64,000 bases of DNA. It comes from Helicobacter sp. 16-1353. GTDB lineage: Bacteria > Campylobacterota > Campylobacteria > Campylobacterales > Helicobacteraceae. Shown one piece after another: positions 52,487 through 61,357 of the stretch (within the stretch, counting starts at the first letter, position 1; each line of letters opens with the position of its first letter). Under the pieces are notes generated by a model that saw nothing but the letters and a program-made list of their open reading frames with translations, ran no database searches and had not been told where the DNA came from. The DNA lies in NCBI RefSeq assembly GCF_003288815.1, contig NZ_NHYM01000004.1:119378-183377 (forward strand), in the 5' to 3' direction. A program made the translations under genes and the position numbers.

Positions 52487-54204
52487 ACATTTCGCTCCAA
52501 ATACTCCTCATAGCTTCCGCGGAAGTCGATGATTCTTGCTCCTAGTTTGACGGAATCTCTTGCGGATTTACCGGATTTGCCGGCAGATTTTGAGCTACTA
52601 TTTGAGCCGGTTTTCCCCGATTTAGATTCCCCAGATTTCGTGCTAGATTCCCCAGATTCTGCGATGTCTCCCGGGATTAGCTCAATTATGCGATTTGCAA
52701 AAGCGTCGATTAGCTCCCTATCGTGGCTTACGCACAGCACATTTCCGCCAAATTTATACAACGCCTCGCCAAGTGCGATTATCGCCTCTAAGTCAAGGTG
52801 ATTTGTCGGCTCATCGAGGATTAGGAAGTTCCCGCCCTCAATCATCAGCTTTGATAGATAGATTCTGTGTTTCTCGCCCCCGCTCAACGCCGATAGGCTT
52901 TTTTCTTGCTCCTCGCCACTAAAGAGCATTCGCCCGAGTGCATTTCGTATCTCGCCACTCTCCATTTTTTTATTCATACTTCTAAGCCACTCATATAGGC
53001 TCTCCTCGCCCTTTATCTCTTCAGCGATATTTTGCGGGAAATAGCCCTTCTCAATGGTCGCCCCAAGCTTCACAAAGCCAGTATCTGGCTTCATCTCTTC
53101 GGCGATTATCTTGCATAGCGTGCTTTTCCCCACGCCATTTGGACCAATTAGGGCGATTTTATCCCCGGGGAGAATCTTCAAATCGACCTTTTCAAACACC
53201 ACCTTTTCGTCATATCTTTTAGAGATATTTTCGCACTCAAAGACCTCATTGCCAATCTCTCGGCGGAGTTTAAACACGATACTTGGGTCTCGCCTCGAGC
53301 TTACTTTTAGATTTTCAATCTGGAGTTTTTCAAGCTGTTTTTGGCGGCTTGTGGCTTGTTTGGCTTTGGAGGCATTGGCGGAAAATCGGCGGATAAAGTT
53401 CTCCAAATCCTCTTTTTCCTTTAGCTTTTTATTTCGCTCTAATTCTTGCTGTTTTAAAATGAGATTTGAGGCGATATACCACGAGTCATAATTCCCGCTA
53501 AACTCTCGTATCGTGCAGAAATCAAGGTCTAAAATATGCGTGCAGACCTCGTTTAAAAAGTGCCTATCGTGGCTAATTACTATCATCGTCCCCTCGTGGT
53601 TTTTTAGGTTATTCTCCAGCCACGAAATGGCGTTCAAATCCAAATTATTTGTCGGCTCATCTAAAAATAAAATATCCGGCTTTGGGAACAGCACTTGGGC
53701 TAATAGAATCTTAAATTTATCTCCGCTTGGTATTGTTTTCATAAGGGAATTGTGCGAATCTTGGGGGAATCCAAGCTCCTCTAAGATTTTGGCGATATTT
53801 GTGTCATACTCATACATTGGGTCTTCTTCAGCACAAACTATCTCTAGCTCACCTAGCTCATTATTCACCGCCTCATCGCTTAAATCGGCATTTGCGTATA
53901 AATGCTCCTTGCGTTTTATGGCATCATATAATCGCTTATTCCCCAATAATACGGCATCGCTTAAACTCAAATCCTCATAGGCATATTGGTCTTGCTTTAG
54001 GATTCCCACTTTTAGCCCATTTTCGATGATGATTTCGCCACTGCTAGATTCTAGCTCTCCGCTTATAATTTTTAGAAATGTGGATTTCCCAGCTCCGTTT
54101 GCGCCAATTAGCCCGTAACGTTTGTTTTTATCTAGCTTTAGATTTATGTTTTCAAATAATTTTTTGGTTGGGTAGGTCATCGTTAGATTAATTGTTTGTA
54201 GCAA
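52483..54204 (-). CDS. ABC-F family ribosome-associated ATPase
   Basis: A soluble protein with two ABC domains and no membrane segments, like Uup/YbiT/EttA, which act on ribosomes. Walker A motifs are GANGAGKST (about 34-42) and GPNGVGKST (about 345-353); signatures are a degenerate IPSGDKFK and LSGGEKHR; Walker B motifs are ILFLDEPTNN and FLILDEPTNH. The charged interdomain linker (about 240-300) is the P-site tRNA interaction region. Near the C-terminus a Ser/Gly/Lys-rich stretch (about 510-550) interrupts the end and is species-type low complexity. It overlaps the MMPL gene by 17 bases and the restriction genes by 4. Confidence 0.92.
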   Translation of the reverse strand: MLQTINLTMTYPTKKLFENINLKLDKNKRYGLIGANGAGKSTFLKIISGELESSSGEIIIENGLKVGILKQDQYAYEDLSLSDAVLLGNKRLYDAIKRKEHLYANADLSDEAVNNELGELEIVCAEEDPMYEYDTNIAKILEELGFPQDSHNSLMKTIPSGDKFKILLAQVLFPKPDILFLDEPTNNLDLNAISWLENNLKNHEGTMIVISHDRHFLNEVCTHILDLDFCTIREFSGNYDSWYIASNLILKQQELERNKKLKEKEDLENFIRRFSANASKAKQATSRQKQLEKLQIENLKVSSRRDPSIVFKLRREIGNEVFECENISKRYDEKVVFEKVDLKILPGDKIALIGPNGVGKSTLCKIIAEEMKPDTGFVKLGATIEKGYFPQNIAEEIKGEESLYEWLRSMNKKMESGEIRNALGRMLFSGEEQEKSLSALSGGEKHRIYLSKLMIEGGNFLILDEPTNHLDLEAIIALGEALYKFGGNVLCVSHDRELIDAFANRIIELIPGDIAESGESSTKSGESKSGKTGSNSSSKSAGKSGKSARDSVKLGARIIDFRGSYEEYLERNV

Positions 54205-55867
54205 GATTCTCTCCTTGTTTAGGTTGTTTTATGTGTCGCTTTTGGAATAAAAGTAGCAGTAAAATCACAAAAAGTCCAATGCTAATTGTCATACCAAATG
54301 ATTTGAGTGCCAAAATATTACTAAATGATAGGAATCCAAACCCAGCCAAAGTCGTAAGTGCCGAGAAAATTATGGCATGAAGTGTGCGGATATTCTCGCC
54401 CTCTTTTTCAATATAGATTCCATAATCCACGCTTGAAACTACCACAATTAATAACGAAAATAAATGCATAATATTTATTTGCGTAGTAAAGAAAAATAGG
54501 CTAATCACACTAAGCGGAGCAATTGTATATGAGAAGCTTACAAGGCTACGAGTAACGATAAATACGATTATAACCATAACGATAATCACCCCACTTAAAA
54601 CCAAAATCATTGGCTTATAAATCCCCATTGTGATTTCATCACTTAGCTCTTTTATACTTCGAGTGTCGACAAAATCAAATTTCTTTAGAGATTCCAAAGA
54701 TGATGAATCCACATTTAATTTTGCATAGAATTTATTGTTTTCCTCTATAATATTCATATTTCTAGGGTCGGATTTTAATGTCGCATTTTGTGCTATTTGA
54801 TTAACCTTAGCATAGATATCTTCTTTTGAATCCCCAGTAATTAAAATCGTAGAATCCTGCCCTAAATGCTCTAGGAAAAAGTCCCTATCAGCGAGCCTAG
54901 GCTTATTCTCATAATCTAATCGCTCTAAATTATAATCTAGCTTTAGATTCGGCAAGGTTACAGCAAGGATTAGGATTGAAAGGATTAGAATCATCTTATT
55001 TTTTATTTTAGGTTTACGAATTCGTCGCAAACTACGATAAAAAACAGGCTTTTTAAAGCCGATTGCTTGATACAAAAACGCAAAAGATACATAAGAGACA
55101 AAAAGGCAAACCATCGCATAAACGGATAATTGCGATAATAATGGAAATGGCACAAAAAGGCAGATTGCAAAGCCAATAAAGCTTGTGATAAAGCCATAAA
55201 ACACAGATTTATTGAATTTAAAATGATGCATATAAAGGCGGAAAAAGTGGTGGTGTAGCATATAATCAATTGCTAGATTCCCAATCGCCACGCCAAAATT
55301 TAGTGCCATAACATTTACATTATCATAAAATGCCGTTATCACCGAAATACCTAATAAATTGGCAGATACTATCGTTATAAGCGTATTTAGTGATAGAAAT
55401 GGGATTCGTAAAATAAAAAGATATAGGATAATCAAAAAGCTAACCGAGCTTGCCATTATAATATTTACATCAGTAAATATAGCATTTGTATTTTCAATAC
55501 TAAGAATCTTAGGAGAAAAATACTTTAAATCACTAAATTCAGGGATTTTTTCTTTAAAATCTGCATAAAAATCCTCCATATTGACATTTTTATCAATATC
55601 CATCATATAAATATTATCTTTAATCGGTGCTATGTAATTTATATAAGGGAGCGATTCTAATGGTTTTATAGAATCTTTTGTATATATTAGAATTTGATTG
55701 GAATCCTCTAAATCCATATGAATATCCAAAAGCTCCCTTTGCTCAACTTGTGGGAATAAGTCAAGCACATTTGTGCTTAGCTTTTTACTATCAAAAACAA
55801 AATAAAAAACTATGATGGATAAGCCTAAAACAAAAAAGTTGCTAAATTTAAGTATTTTTTTAAACAT
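54188..55867 (-). CDS. MMPL/RND-family membrane exporter
   Basis: A 559-residue protein with a single N-terminal helix, a periplasmic loop, a bundle of five to six helices (about 140-270), a second periplasmic loop and a second bundle (about 430-550). This is the duplicated layout of MMPL-type exporters, though shorter than most (700 or more). Its loops are small. Related proteins export lipids or hopanoids; the substrate here is unknown. It is the first gene of the unit that continues with the ABC-F and restriction genes. Confidence 0.75.
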   Translation of the reverse strand: MFKKILKFSNFFVLGLSIIVFYFVFDSKKLSTNVLDLFPQVEQRELLDIHMDLEDSNQILIYTKDSIKPLESLPYINYIAPIKDNIYMMDIDKNVNMEDFYADFKEKIPEFSDLKYFSPKILSIENTNAIFTDVNIIMASSVSFLIILYLFILRIPFLSLNTLITIVSANLLGISVITAFYDNVNVMALNFGVAIGNLAIDYMLHHHFFRLYMHHFKFNKSVFYGFITSFIGFAICLFVPFPLLSQLSVYAMVCLFVSYVSFAFLYQAIGFKKPVFYRSLRRIRKPKIKNKMILILSILILAVTLPNLKLDYNLERLDYENKPRLADRDFFLEHLGQDSTILITGDSKEDIYAKVNQIAQNATLKSDPRNMNIIEENNKFYAKLNVDSSSLESLKKFDFVDTRSIKELSDEITMGIYKPMILVLSGVIIVMVIIVFIVTRSLVSFSYTIAPLSVISLFFFTTQINIMHLFSLLIVVVSSVDYGIYIEKEGENIRTLHAIIFSALTTLAGFGFLSFSNILALKSFGMTISIGLFVILLLLLFQKRHIKQPKQGENLATNN

Positions 55868-55891
55868 TTGTGATTCTTTAAATTAAAATTA

Positions 55892-56854
55892 TTAAGGGTT
55901 AATTAAATATTTCTTTATACAAGCCTCAATTTCAAGCGGATTCGACTTTGAGATGAATTCACTTGCATTAAGAGACATTGCCATCTCCTCATTGCTACTT
56001 CCACTCATCGATGAATTTACAACTATTGGTAAATGTGCGGTTGTTGGATTAGCCTTGACTTGTTTTATGACCTCAAAGCCAGATGTTTCGGGCATCTCCA
56101 AATCTGTAATAATCATTCCAATATCTTTTATATTAGTATCTTTATCAAATAAATAATCCAAAAGTTTTTTACCATTTGTAAAATCGTGATGCTCTACTCC
56201 AATCTTATCTAAAATTAATTGCAAGGTTTTTAGCACCACAGGACTATCATCTGCAATTAAAACTATTTTTTTGGCATTTACTTTTTGTATTTTTTTGAGC
56301 TCTTCTTGTTTTTCCTCTTCAATCCAAGGAAACACATCAATAAGCATTTTTTCAATATCTACTATTTGAACCAATCTCCCATCAAAATACCTTGTTCTAC
56401 CGACAAGTTTATTATTATTACTACTACCGATTATCCCTGAGCTTTGCTCGATTTCAGTCCATTTTTTGCTTAATATTCTATCTGCTTCATAGATTCTAAC
56501 ACCAATAGTCCATCTACTAAACTCACAAATCATAATAATATCACCATTATGTGTTGTATTTTTTATTGTATGAGATGAAATATCTTTGTCTTTATTGTGG
56601 GTATCGTAATAAAACCATTTTTTTAAATCAATAAGGGGAATTGTAAGCTCTCTAATAGTGATTAATCCCTCGATAAGGGAACTTTTTTCATAACTTATTG
56701 TAGTAATATCGCCATCATATTTTATAACTTCGCGGATTTTAAAGACATTAGTAGCATATAAATCGCCTCCTAAATCTAACCTAAAACATAATAATTGAAG
56801 TTCATTATTTTTATGAAGGCTGGTTATTTGGTCTATTTTGGCTAAATTCTCCAT
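55892..56854 (-). CDS. cheV: Chemotaxis coupling protein CheV
   Basis: A CheW-like domain (about 18-175) that couples receptors to CheA is followed by a receiver domain (about 195-318). The receiver is complete: acidic pair Asp202-Asp203, phospho-acceptor Asp251 (MIITDLEMP) and Lys303. H. pylori has three CheV proteins; I cannot tell which is the orthologue. It has its own -10 box (TATAAT, minus strand, 56894-56899) inside an inverted repeat. Confidence 0.93.
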   Translation of the reverse strand: MENLAKIDQITSLHKNNELQLLCFRLDLGGDLYATNVFKIREVIKYDGDITTISYEKSSLIEGLITIRELTIPLIDLKKWFYYDTHNKDKDISSHTIKNTTHNGDIIMICEFSRWTIGVRIYEADRILSKKWTEIEQSSGIIGSSNNNKLVGRTRYFDGRLVQIVDIEKMLIDVFPWIEEEKQEELKKIQKVNAKKIVLIADDSPVVLKTLQLILDKIGVEHHDFTNGKKLLDYLFDKDTNIKDIGMIITDLEMPETSGFEVIKQVKANPTTAHLPIVVNSSMSGSSNEEMAMSLNASEFISKSNPLEIEACIKKYLINP

Positions 56855-56870
56855 AATAACTCTTTCATTT

Positions 56871-56936
56871 TAAGATTTTTATTTAAACTCTAAATTATAC
56901 AAAATTATAAATTAGAATAACTAAATAAAAATCTTA
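56871..56936. repeat. 15-base perfect inverted repeat enclosing the cheV -10 box
   Basis: Arms 56871-56885 and 56922-56936 are exact reverse complements around a 36-base loop. The loop carries TATAAT on the minus strand (56894-56899). It may be the terminator of the porin gene ending at 56960, overlapping the cheV promoter. Confidence 0.6.
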
Positions 56937-56959
56937 ATAAAATTCATTATTATAAAGTA

Positions 56960-58192
56960 TTAGAAATTATACGCCACCATCGCTTCGAAATAATCTCTAT
57001 TTGTCTTTTTATCTGTGATTGCCTCTAGATTATTGCTTAGGATTTTAGAATAAATAAAGCTAAGCTCAAATCCCGCTATAGTCGTGCCAAAGCCGACATT
57101 TATTTCATTTATGCCTTTTAATTTTGTATTTGTGAGATTATCAGCGTCCCATTCTTTCACACCGCTTGTATTTCCATACACTAAGAGAATCTCAAATAAA
57201 TCATTATATGTATATGTAAGTCCAGCGTAGATTGTAAGTGCGTCTTTTGCATAGGCTAAATCACCCTGCTCTAGTGGATTCTGGTCTCCCAAAACCTCAA
57301 TTTCAAGTCTATCTAGATTTTTCGCATTAAACATTTTTATCGCACCAACTGCCACACCAAGCGAACTCTCACCAAATCCAAAGCCCAAATTTTCCTCTAA
57401 TTGCACATAATTTGTATTATTAAATTCTTGATTTTTAGAATCTAAAAATGTGTATTTTAGAATTGTATTTGAAATTATAGAATCTTCATTTCCAAAGCTA
57501 AGTGCCGCATCAAAACCCGCTCCATTAAATAATCCAGCTGAAATAAAATAAACATCAACTGCAAAAAATTCCAATGAATTATTAGAAATCGCTCCAATAA
57601 ATGTAGGACCTACTTTATTATCAAATGTTACAATCTCATTTGGGTCAGCAACTGCTTGTCTATCGAAGTAGAATCCGCTAATTGTGGTATTTGCATCGGG
57701 GATTTTAATTGCGAATCTTCCGCCTTGCACGAAGTCATTAACCCAGTTTAAATCTAATGCTTCTCGCCCTACACTAATATCAAAATAATCGCTCGTATAG
57801 CCAACAAAAAGTTGGTAAAGAAGTGCATCACTTGCCATATTATCTCTATAAACATCGCCACTCTCGGTTTTTCCGCCACTTAGCTTGATTGAGCCAAGTG
57901 CATTTGCTCCAAATCGCAAGTGGTCGAACTCTATCCCCTCAAAGCCCACAGAGGCAAAAATATTTGAGAAATCAACCTTTCGCTCTCCTACATTAGCTCC
58001 ATCGTGGATATAGTTGCCATAGCCTTGCGTATAATATGCCCCGATTTGGGCACTTAAGACATAGTTATCACTACTTCTTGCTTCTTCATCTTGCAAAATT
58101 GCTGCTTCTTGCAACTCTCTATTGCCGTCATTTGCGAATAAAAAACTTGTAAAAAATATAGGTAGAATATATATTAATATTTTTTTAAACAT
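56960..58192 (-). CDS. Outer-membrane porin, Opr/MOMP-like family
   Basis: A 410-residue beta-barrel protein with a Sec signal peptide (1-20, FFTSFLFAND), many alternating aromatic strands and the terminal aromatic signature (MVAYNF). It fits the Campylobacterota Opr-type porins. The start is ATG 58192, preceded by GGAAGGAG. The upstream TTG at 58207 would place the ribosome site inside the coding region. A good promoter lies upstream. Confidence 0.85.
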   Translation of the reverse strand: MFKKILIYILPIFFTSFLFANDGNRELQEAAILQDEEARSSDNYVLSAQIGAYYTQGYGNYIHDGANVGERKVDFSNIFASVGFEGIEFDHLRFGANALGSIKLSGGKTESGDVYRDNMASDALLYQLFVGYTSDYFDISVGREALDLNWVNDFVQGGRFAIKIPDANTTISGFYFDRQAVADPNEIVTFDNKVGPTFIGAISNNSLEFFAVDVYFISAGLFNGAGFDAALSFGNEDSIISNTILKYTFLDSKNQEFNNTNYVQLEENLGFGFGESSLGVAVGAIKMFNAKNLDRLEIEVLGDQNPLEQGDLAYAKDALTIYAGLTYTYNDLFEILLVYGNTSGVKEWDADNLTNTKLKGINEINVGFGTTIAGFELSFIYSKILSNNLEAITDKKTNRDYFEAMVAYNF

Positions 58193-58244
58193 TTTTTCTC
58201 CTTCCAAAAAAATATTATCTTTTATTAAAATTTAAAAGATGGTA

Positions 58245-58273
58245 ATTTTAATAATTATTCTTAAAAAAGTCAA
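58245..58273 (-). promoter_or_regulatory. Porin promoter with -35, -10 and a shared 12-base element
   Basis: On the minus strand, TTGACT (58268-58273) and TAAAAT (58245-58250) are separated by 17 bases. The spacer contains TTAAGAATAATT, also found ahead of the transporter gene at 24708-24719. It lies 53 bases before the porin ATG. Confidence 0.6.
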
Positions 58274-58390
58274 TAATAAAAATCAATCTCAAAATAAAAC
58301 AAATCTTTGAATTAATAATCAAAAATATCCCTCATTTTCTCCCAAAGCTGGTAAAATTATTAAAATTTTTAAACTTCAAAAGGGGACAAT

Positions 58391-59701
58391 ATGGCAAAAA
58401 ATACAGCAAAAAAGAGCATAAAAAAAGTGGTTTTAGCCTATAGCGGTGGGCTTGATACGAGCGTGATTTTAAAGTGGCTGGGTGATAATTATAACTGCGA
58501 GGTTATCACATTTACCGCTGATATCGGGCAGGGCGAGGAGGTAGAGCCTGCACGCCAAAAGGCACTAAAACTAGGCATAAAAAAGCAAAATATTTTTATC
58601 GAGGATTTGAGAGAGGAGTTTATCGAAGACTTTGTTTTCCCTATGTTTCGGGCAAATGCCATTTATGAGGGCGAGTATCTGCTAGGCACAAGTATCGCTC
58701 GACCACTAATTACCAAGCGATTAGTTGAAATCGCCCAAAAAACAGGAGCCGATGCAATCTCACACGGAGCCACCGGCAAGGGGAACGACCAAGTTAGATT
58801 TGAGCTAGGGGCATATGCACTAAATCCAAATATTAAGGTAATCGCTCCGTGGAGGGAGTGGGACTTAAACTCGCGTGAAAAGCTCCTAAAATACGCCGAA
58901 TCTGCTGGGATAAAAATTGAAAAATCCAAGAATAAATCCCCCTACTCAATGGACGCAAATCTCTTGCATATAAGCTACGAGGGGCAGATACTAGAAAATC
59001 CAAATGCAGAGCCAGAGGAATCTATGTGGCGATGGACGACTTCCCCGCTAAAAGCCCCAGATAAGGCAGAGGAAATCACAATCGAGTTTAAAAACGGCGA
59101 TGGCGTAGCGATAAATGGTAAGAAGCTAAGCCCAGCGGACTTTTGGGCGAAGTTAAACGCGCTTGGCGGGAAGCATGGCGTTGGTCGCCTTGACTTGGTG
59201 GAAAATCGCTATGTGGGAATGAAATCTCGTGGTTGCTACGAAACTCCCGGCGGCACAATCTACCTAAAAGCCCATAGAACCATTGAATCGCTGACATTAG
59301 ATAGAGAGGAAGCACATTTAAAAGACGCCCTAATACCAAAATACGCCGAGCTAATCTATAATGGATATTGGTTTAGCCCCGAGCGAGAGGCGTTGCAGAG
59401 CCTAATCGACAAAACGCAAGAAAGAGTAAATGGCGTGGTTCGCCTAAAACTTTATAAAGGCAATGTAATCATCACTGGCAGGGAATCCAAAAACTCGCTA
59501 TTTAATGCGGCGTATTCGACATTTGAGGAAGATTCTGTTTATAATCAAGCCGACGCCGAGGGCTTTATCAAGCTAAACGCATTGAGATTTATAATCGCCG
59601 GAAAGGCTACGGGGAAGGCTCAAGGAGATTCTAACAAAAAGGCTAAGGCTAAAGATTCTAAAGATTCTAAAAAAGATAAAAAATCCAAAAAGAAAAAGTA
59701 A
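58391..59701 (+). CDS. argG: Argininosuccinate synthase
   Basis: ArgG joins citrulline and aspartate with ATP in arginine synthesis. The nucleotide-binding loop [11 protein letters not shown] (about 14-24) and the conserved [14 protein letters not shown] and [14 protein letters not shown] blocks are intact. The core should end near residue 405. The last ~30 residues are a Lys/Ser/Asp tail ([14 protein letters not shown]) partly coded by GATTC repeats. AGGGGAC precedes the ATG. H. pylori lacks argG. Confidence 0.96.
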   Translation: MAKNTAKKSIKKVVLAYSGGLDTSVILKWLGDNYNCEVITFTADIGQGEEVEPARQKALKLGIKKQNIFIEDLREEFIEDFVFPMFRANAIYEGEYLLGTSIARPLITKRLVEIAQKTGADAISHGATGKGNDQVRFELGAYALNPNIKVIAPWREWDLNSREKLLKYAESAGIKIEKSKNKSPYSMDANLLHISYEGQILENPNAEPEESMWRWTTSPLKAPDKAEEITIEFKNGDGVAINGKKLSPADFWAKLNALGGKHGVGRLDLVENRYVGMKSRGCYETPGGTIYLKAHRTIESLTLDREEAHLKDALIPKYAELIYNGYWFSPEREALQSLIDKTQERVNGVVRLKLYKGNVIITGRESKNSLFNAAYSTFEEDSVYNQADAEGFIKLNALRFIIAGKATGKAQGDSNKKAKAKDSKDSKKDKKSKKKK

Positions 59702-59749
59702 AAACTAGAATCGCTTTTGTATTTTAAAATTTCACCACAAGGAAAACCC

Positions 59750-60901
59750 ATGAAAAATCGTAGAGAATTTTTGAAAAATACCAGCAAGTTAGCAGTGGGC
59801 GGAATTATAGGAGCTAGTATTGCTCAGAATCTAATGGCGGATTCTCGCACACTTCCACGCAAGGATTCCCTTACAGATTCTAGCAACACACAATCAAAGA
59901 CGGATTCCCATACTTCGCAAGTAAAATCGCAAAACAAAGGAAAAATTATGAATAAAAAAGTAGTGGTAATCGGCTCCACAGGGCATATCGGCACTTATCT
60001 CGTGCCGATGCTAGTTGAAAATGGCTTTGAGGTTATAGGTATTTCTAGGGGAAAAAGTCCGCCATATGAGGCAAATAAAGCCTTTGATAAAATTACAAAA
60101 ATCACACTTGATAGGACAAAAGAGCCGGATTTTGCCACAAAAATTGCCGCCCTAAATGCCGATGTCATCGTTGATTTAATCAATTTTCACATTGATGATA
60201 CGATTAAAATGGTAAAAGCCCTAAAAAATATCTCGCATTATTTATTCTGCTCATCAATTTGGGCACATGGGAGGGCGAGGGAGCTACCTAGCGACCCAAA
60301 TAGCACCACAAAAGCCCCGCTTGATGAATATGGAATCCAAAAGTTTAAAAGTGAGATGTATCTAAAAGAGCAATTTAAAAAGAGTGGCTTCCCGGCGAGT
60401 ATTATTATGCCCGGGCAGATTTCAGGGGCGGGCTGGCTCATCATAAATCCGTGGGGGAATCTCAATGTAAAAATCTTTGAGAAAATTGCAAGAGGCGAGG
60501 AAATCTCCTTGCCAAACTGGGGTATGGAGACCCTACATCATGTCCATGCATATGATGTCGCACAGATGTTTTTTAAGGCGATTATGCACAGGGACTGCGC
60601 CCTAGGCGAGAGCTTCCACGCCGTGGCTAAGCAGTCTTTGAGCCTTTATGGATATGCGGAAATGATGTATGAGTATTTTAACAAAACGCCAAAAATTAGC
60701 TTTTTATCGTGGGAGAAATGGTGTGAATACGAGGGCAACAAGGAAGAAATCGACCACACTTATTTCCACATCGCACGGAGCGGACACTACTCCATAGAAA
60801 ACGCCCAAAGATTGATTGACTACAAGCCGAAATACTCCACGCAAGAGACGATAAAAATCGCTATTGAAAGCTATATCAAGCGAGGGATTATTAAGGTGTA
60901 G
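59750..60901 (+). CDS. NAD-dependent epimerase-like protein with twin-arginine leader and internal start
   Basis: The catalytic part is an extended-SDR/epimerase-type Rossmann protein beginning VVVIGSTGHIGTYLVP. The leader has NRREFLKN at residues 3-10, a hydrophobic core and an AQNLMADS cleavage region, followed by a polar Ser/Thr/Asp linker. ATG 59750 is chosen because ACAAGGAAAA lies just upstream; the longer TTG 59717 frame lacks one. The normal enzyme start is Met67 (ATG 59948-59950), preceded by AAAGGAAAA and read as KGKI. The substrate is unknown. It follows argG by 48 bases. Confidence 0.88.
   Translation: MKNRREFLKNTSKLAVGGIIGASIAQNLMADSRTLPRKDSLTDSSNTQSKTDSHTSQVKSQNKGKIMNKKVVVIGSTGHIGTYLVPMLVENGFEVIGISRGKSPPYEANKAFDKITKITLDRTKEPDFATKIAALNADVIVDLINFHIDDTIKMVKALKNISHYLFCSSIWAHGRARELPSDPNSTTKAPLDEYGIQKFKSEMYLKEQFKKSGFPASIIMPGQISGAGWLIINPWGNLNVKIFEKIARGEEISLPNWGMETLHHVHAYDVAQMFFKAIMHRDCALGESFHAVAKQSLSLYGYAEMMYEYFNKTPKISFLSWEKWCEYEGNKEEIDHTYFHIARSGHYSIENAQRLIDYKPKYSTQETIKIAIESYIKRGIIKV
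59936..59950 (+). promoter_or_regulatory. Internal ribosome site and ATG inside the exported epimerase gene
   Basis: AAAGG (59936-59940) and the in-frame ATG 59948-59950 mark the normal start of leaderless homologues. They encode K-G-K-I-M in the long form. Confidence 0.6.
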
Positions 60902-61110
60902 GGGTGATTTGGTGTGATTTTGATTTTATTGTGTGGGCGAAATCTGGCGGAATCTGTGAAAAATCCGTTAAATATTTAATTTAGATTCCACAAAAGATTC
61001 CGCTTTAGATTCCGCTAAAATCGTCCGCGAAAAAAACATAATTTAAAAAATAAGTGCTAGAATCTATCCGCATTTTAAGAAGTGCATTTTAGAAATCTAA
61101 AGGAGTAAAA

Positions 61111-61320
61111 ATGAAAATAAGTGCAAAAAATCAACTAAAAGGCAAAATCGTAGGCATCGAAAAAGGCTCTGTGAATGGCATTGTAAAAATCGACATCGGC
61201 GGCGGGAACATCATCTCTGCGACCATTTCACTAGAATCTATAAACGAGCTAGACTTAGGCGTGGGCAAAGACGCCGTTGCTATCATCAAAGCCACTTCGG
61301 TTATGGTGGGCGTGGAGTAA
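61111..61320 (+). CDS. Molybdopterin-binding (Mop/TOBE) protein
   Basis: A 69-residue single Mop domain: SAKNQLKGKIVGIEKGSVNGIV, then GGGNIISATIS and VAIIKATSVMVG. Such molbindins bind molybdate or tungstate oxyanions as multimers and may store or buffer them in the cytoplasm. No modABC genes are nearby. AAAGGAG precedes the ATG and a clear terminator follows. Confidence 0.9.
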   Translation: MKISAKNQLKGKIVGIEKGSVNGIVKIDIGGGNIISATISLESINELDLGVGKDAVAIIKATSVMVGVE

Positions 61321-61326
61321 GATTTT

Positions 61327-61357
61327 AAAGCTATTAGTTTTGTGCTAATAGCTTTTT
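61327..61357 (+). terminator. Rho-independent terminator of the Mop gene
   Basis: Perfect 11-base arms (61327-61337 and 61345-61355), a 7-base loop and a T run (61353-61357). It overlaps the 3' end of the opposing fucosyltransferase gene. Confidence 0.75.

Noticed and set aside
58193..58207. TTG 58207 as the porin start
   Set aside because: It would place the GGAAGGAG ribosome site inside the coding region; ATG 58192 follows that site directly.
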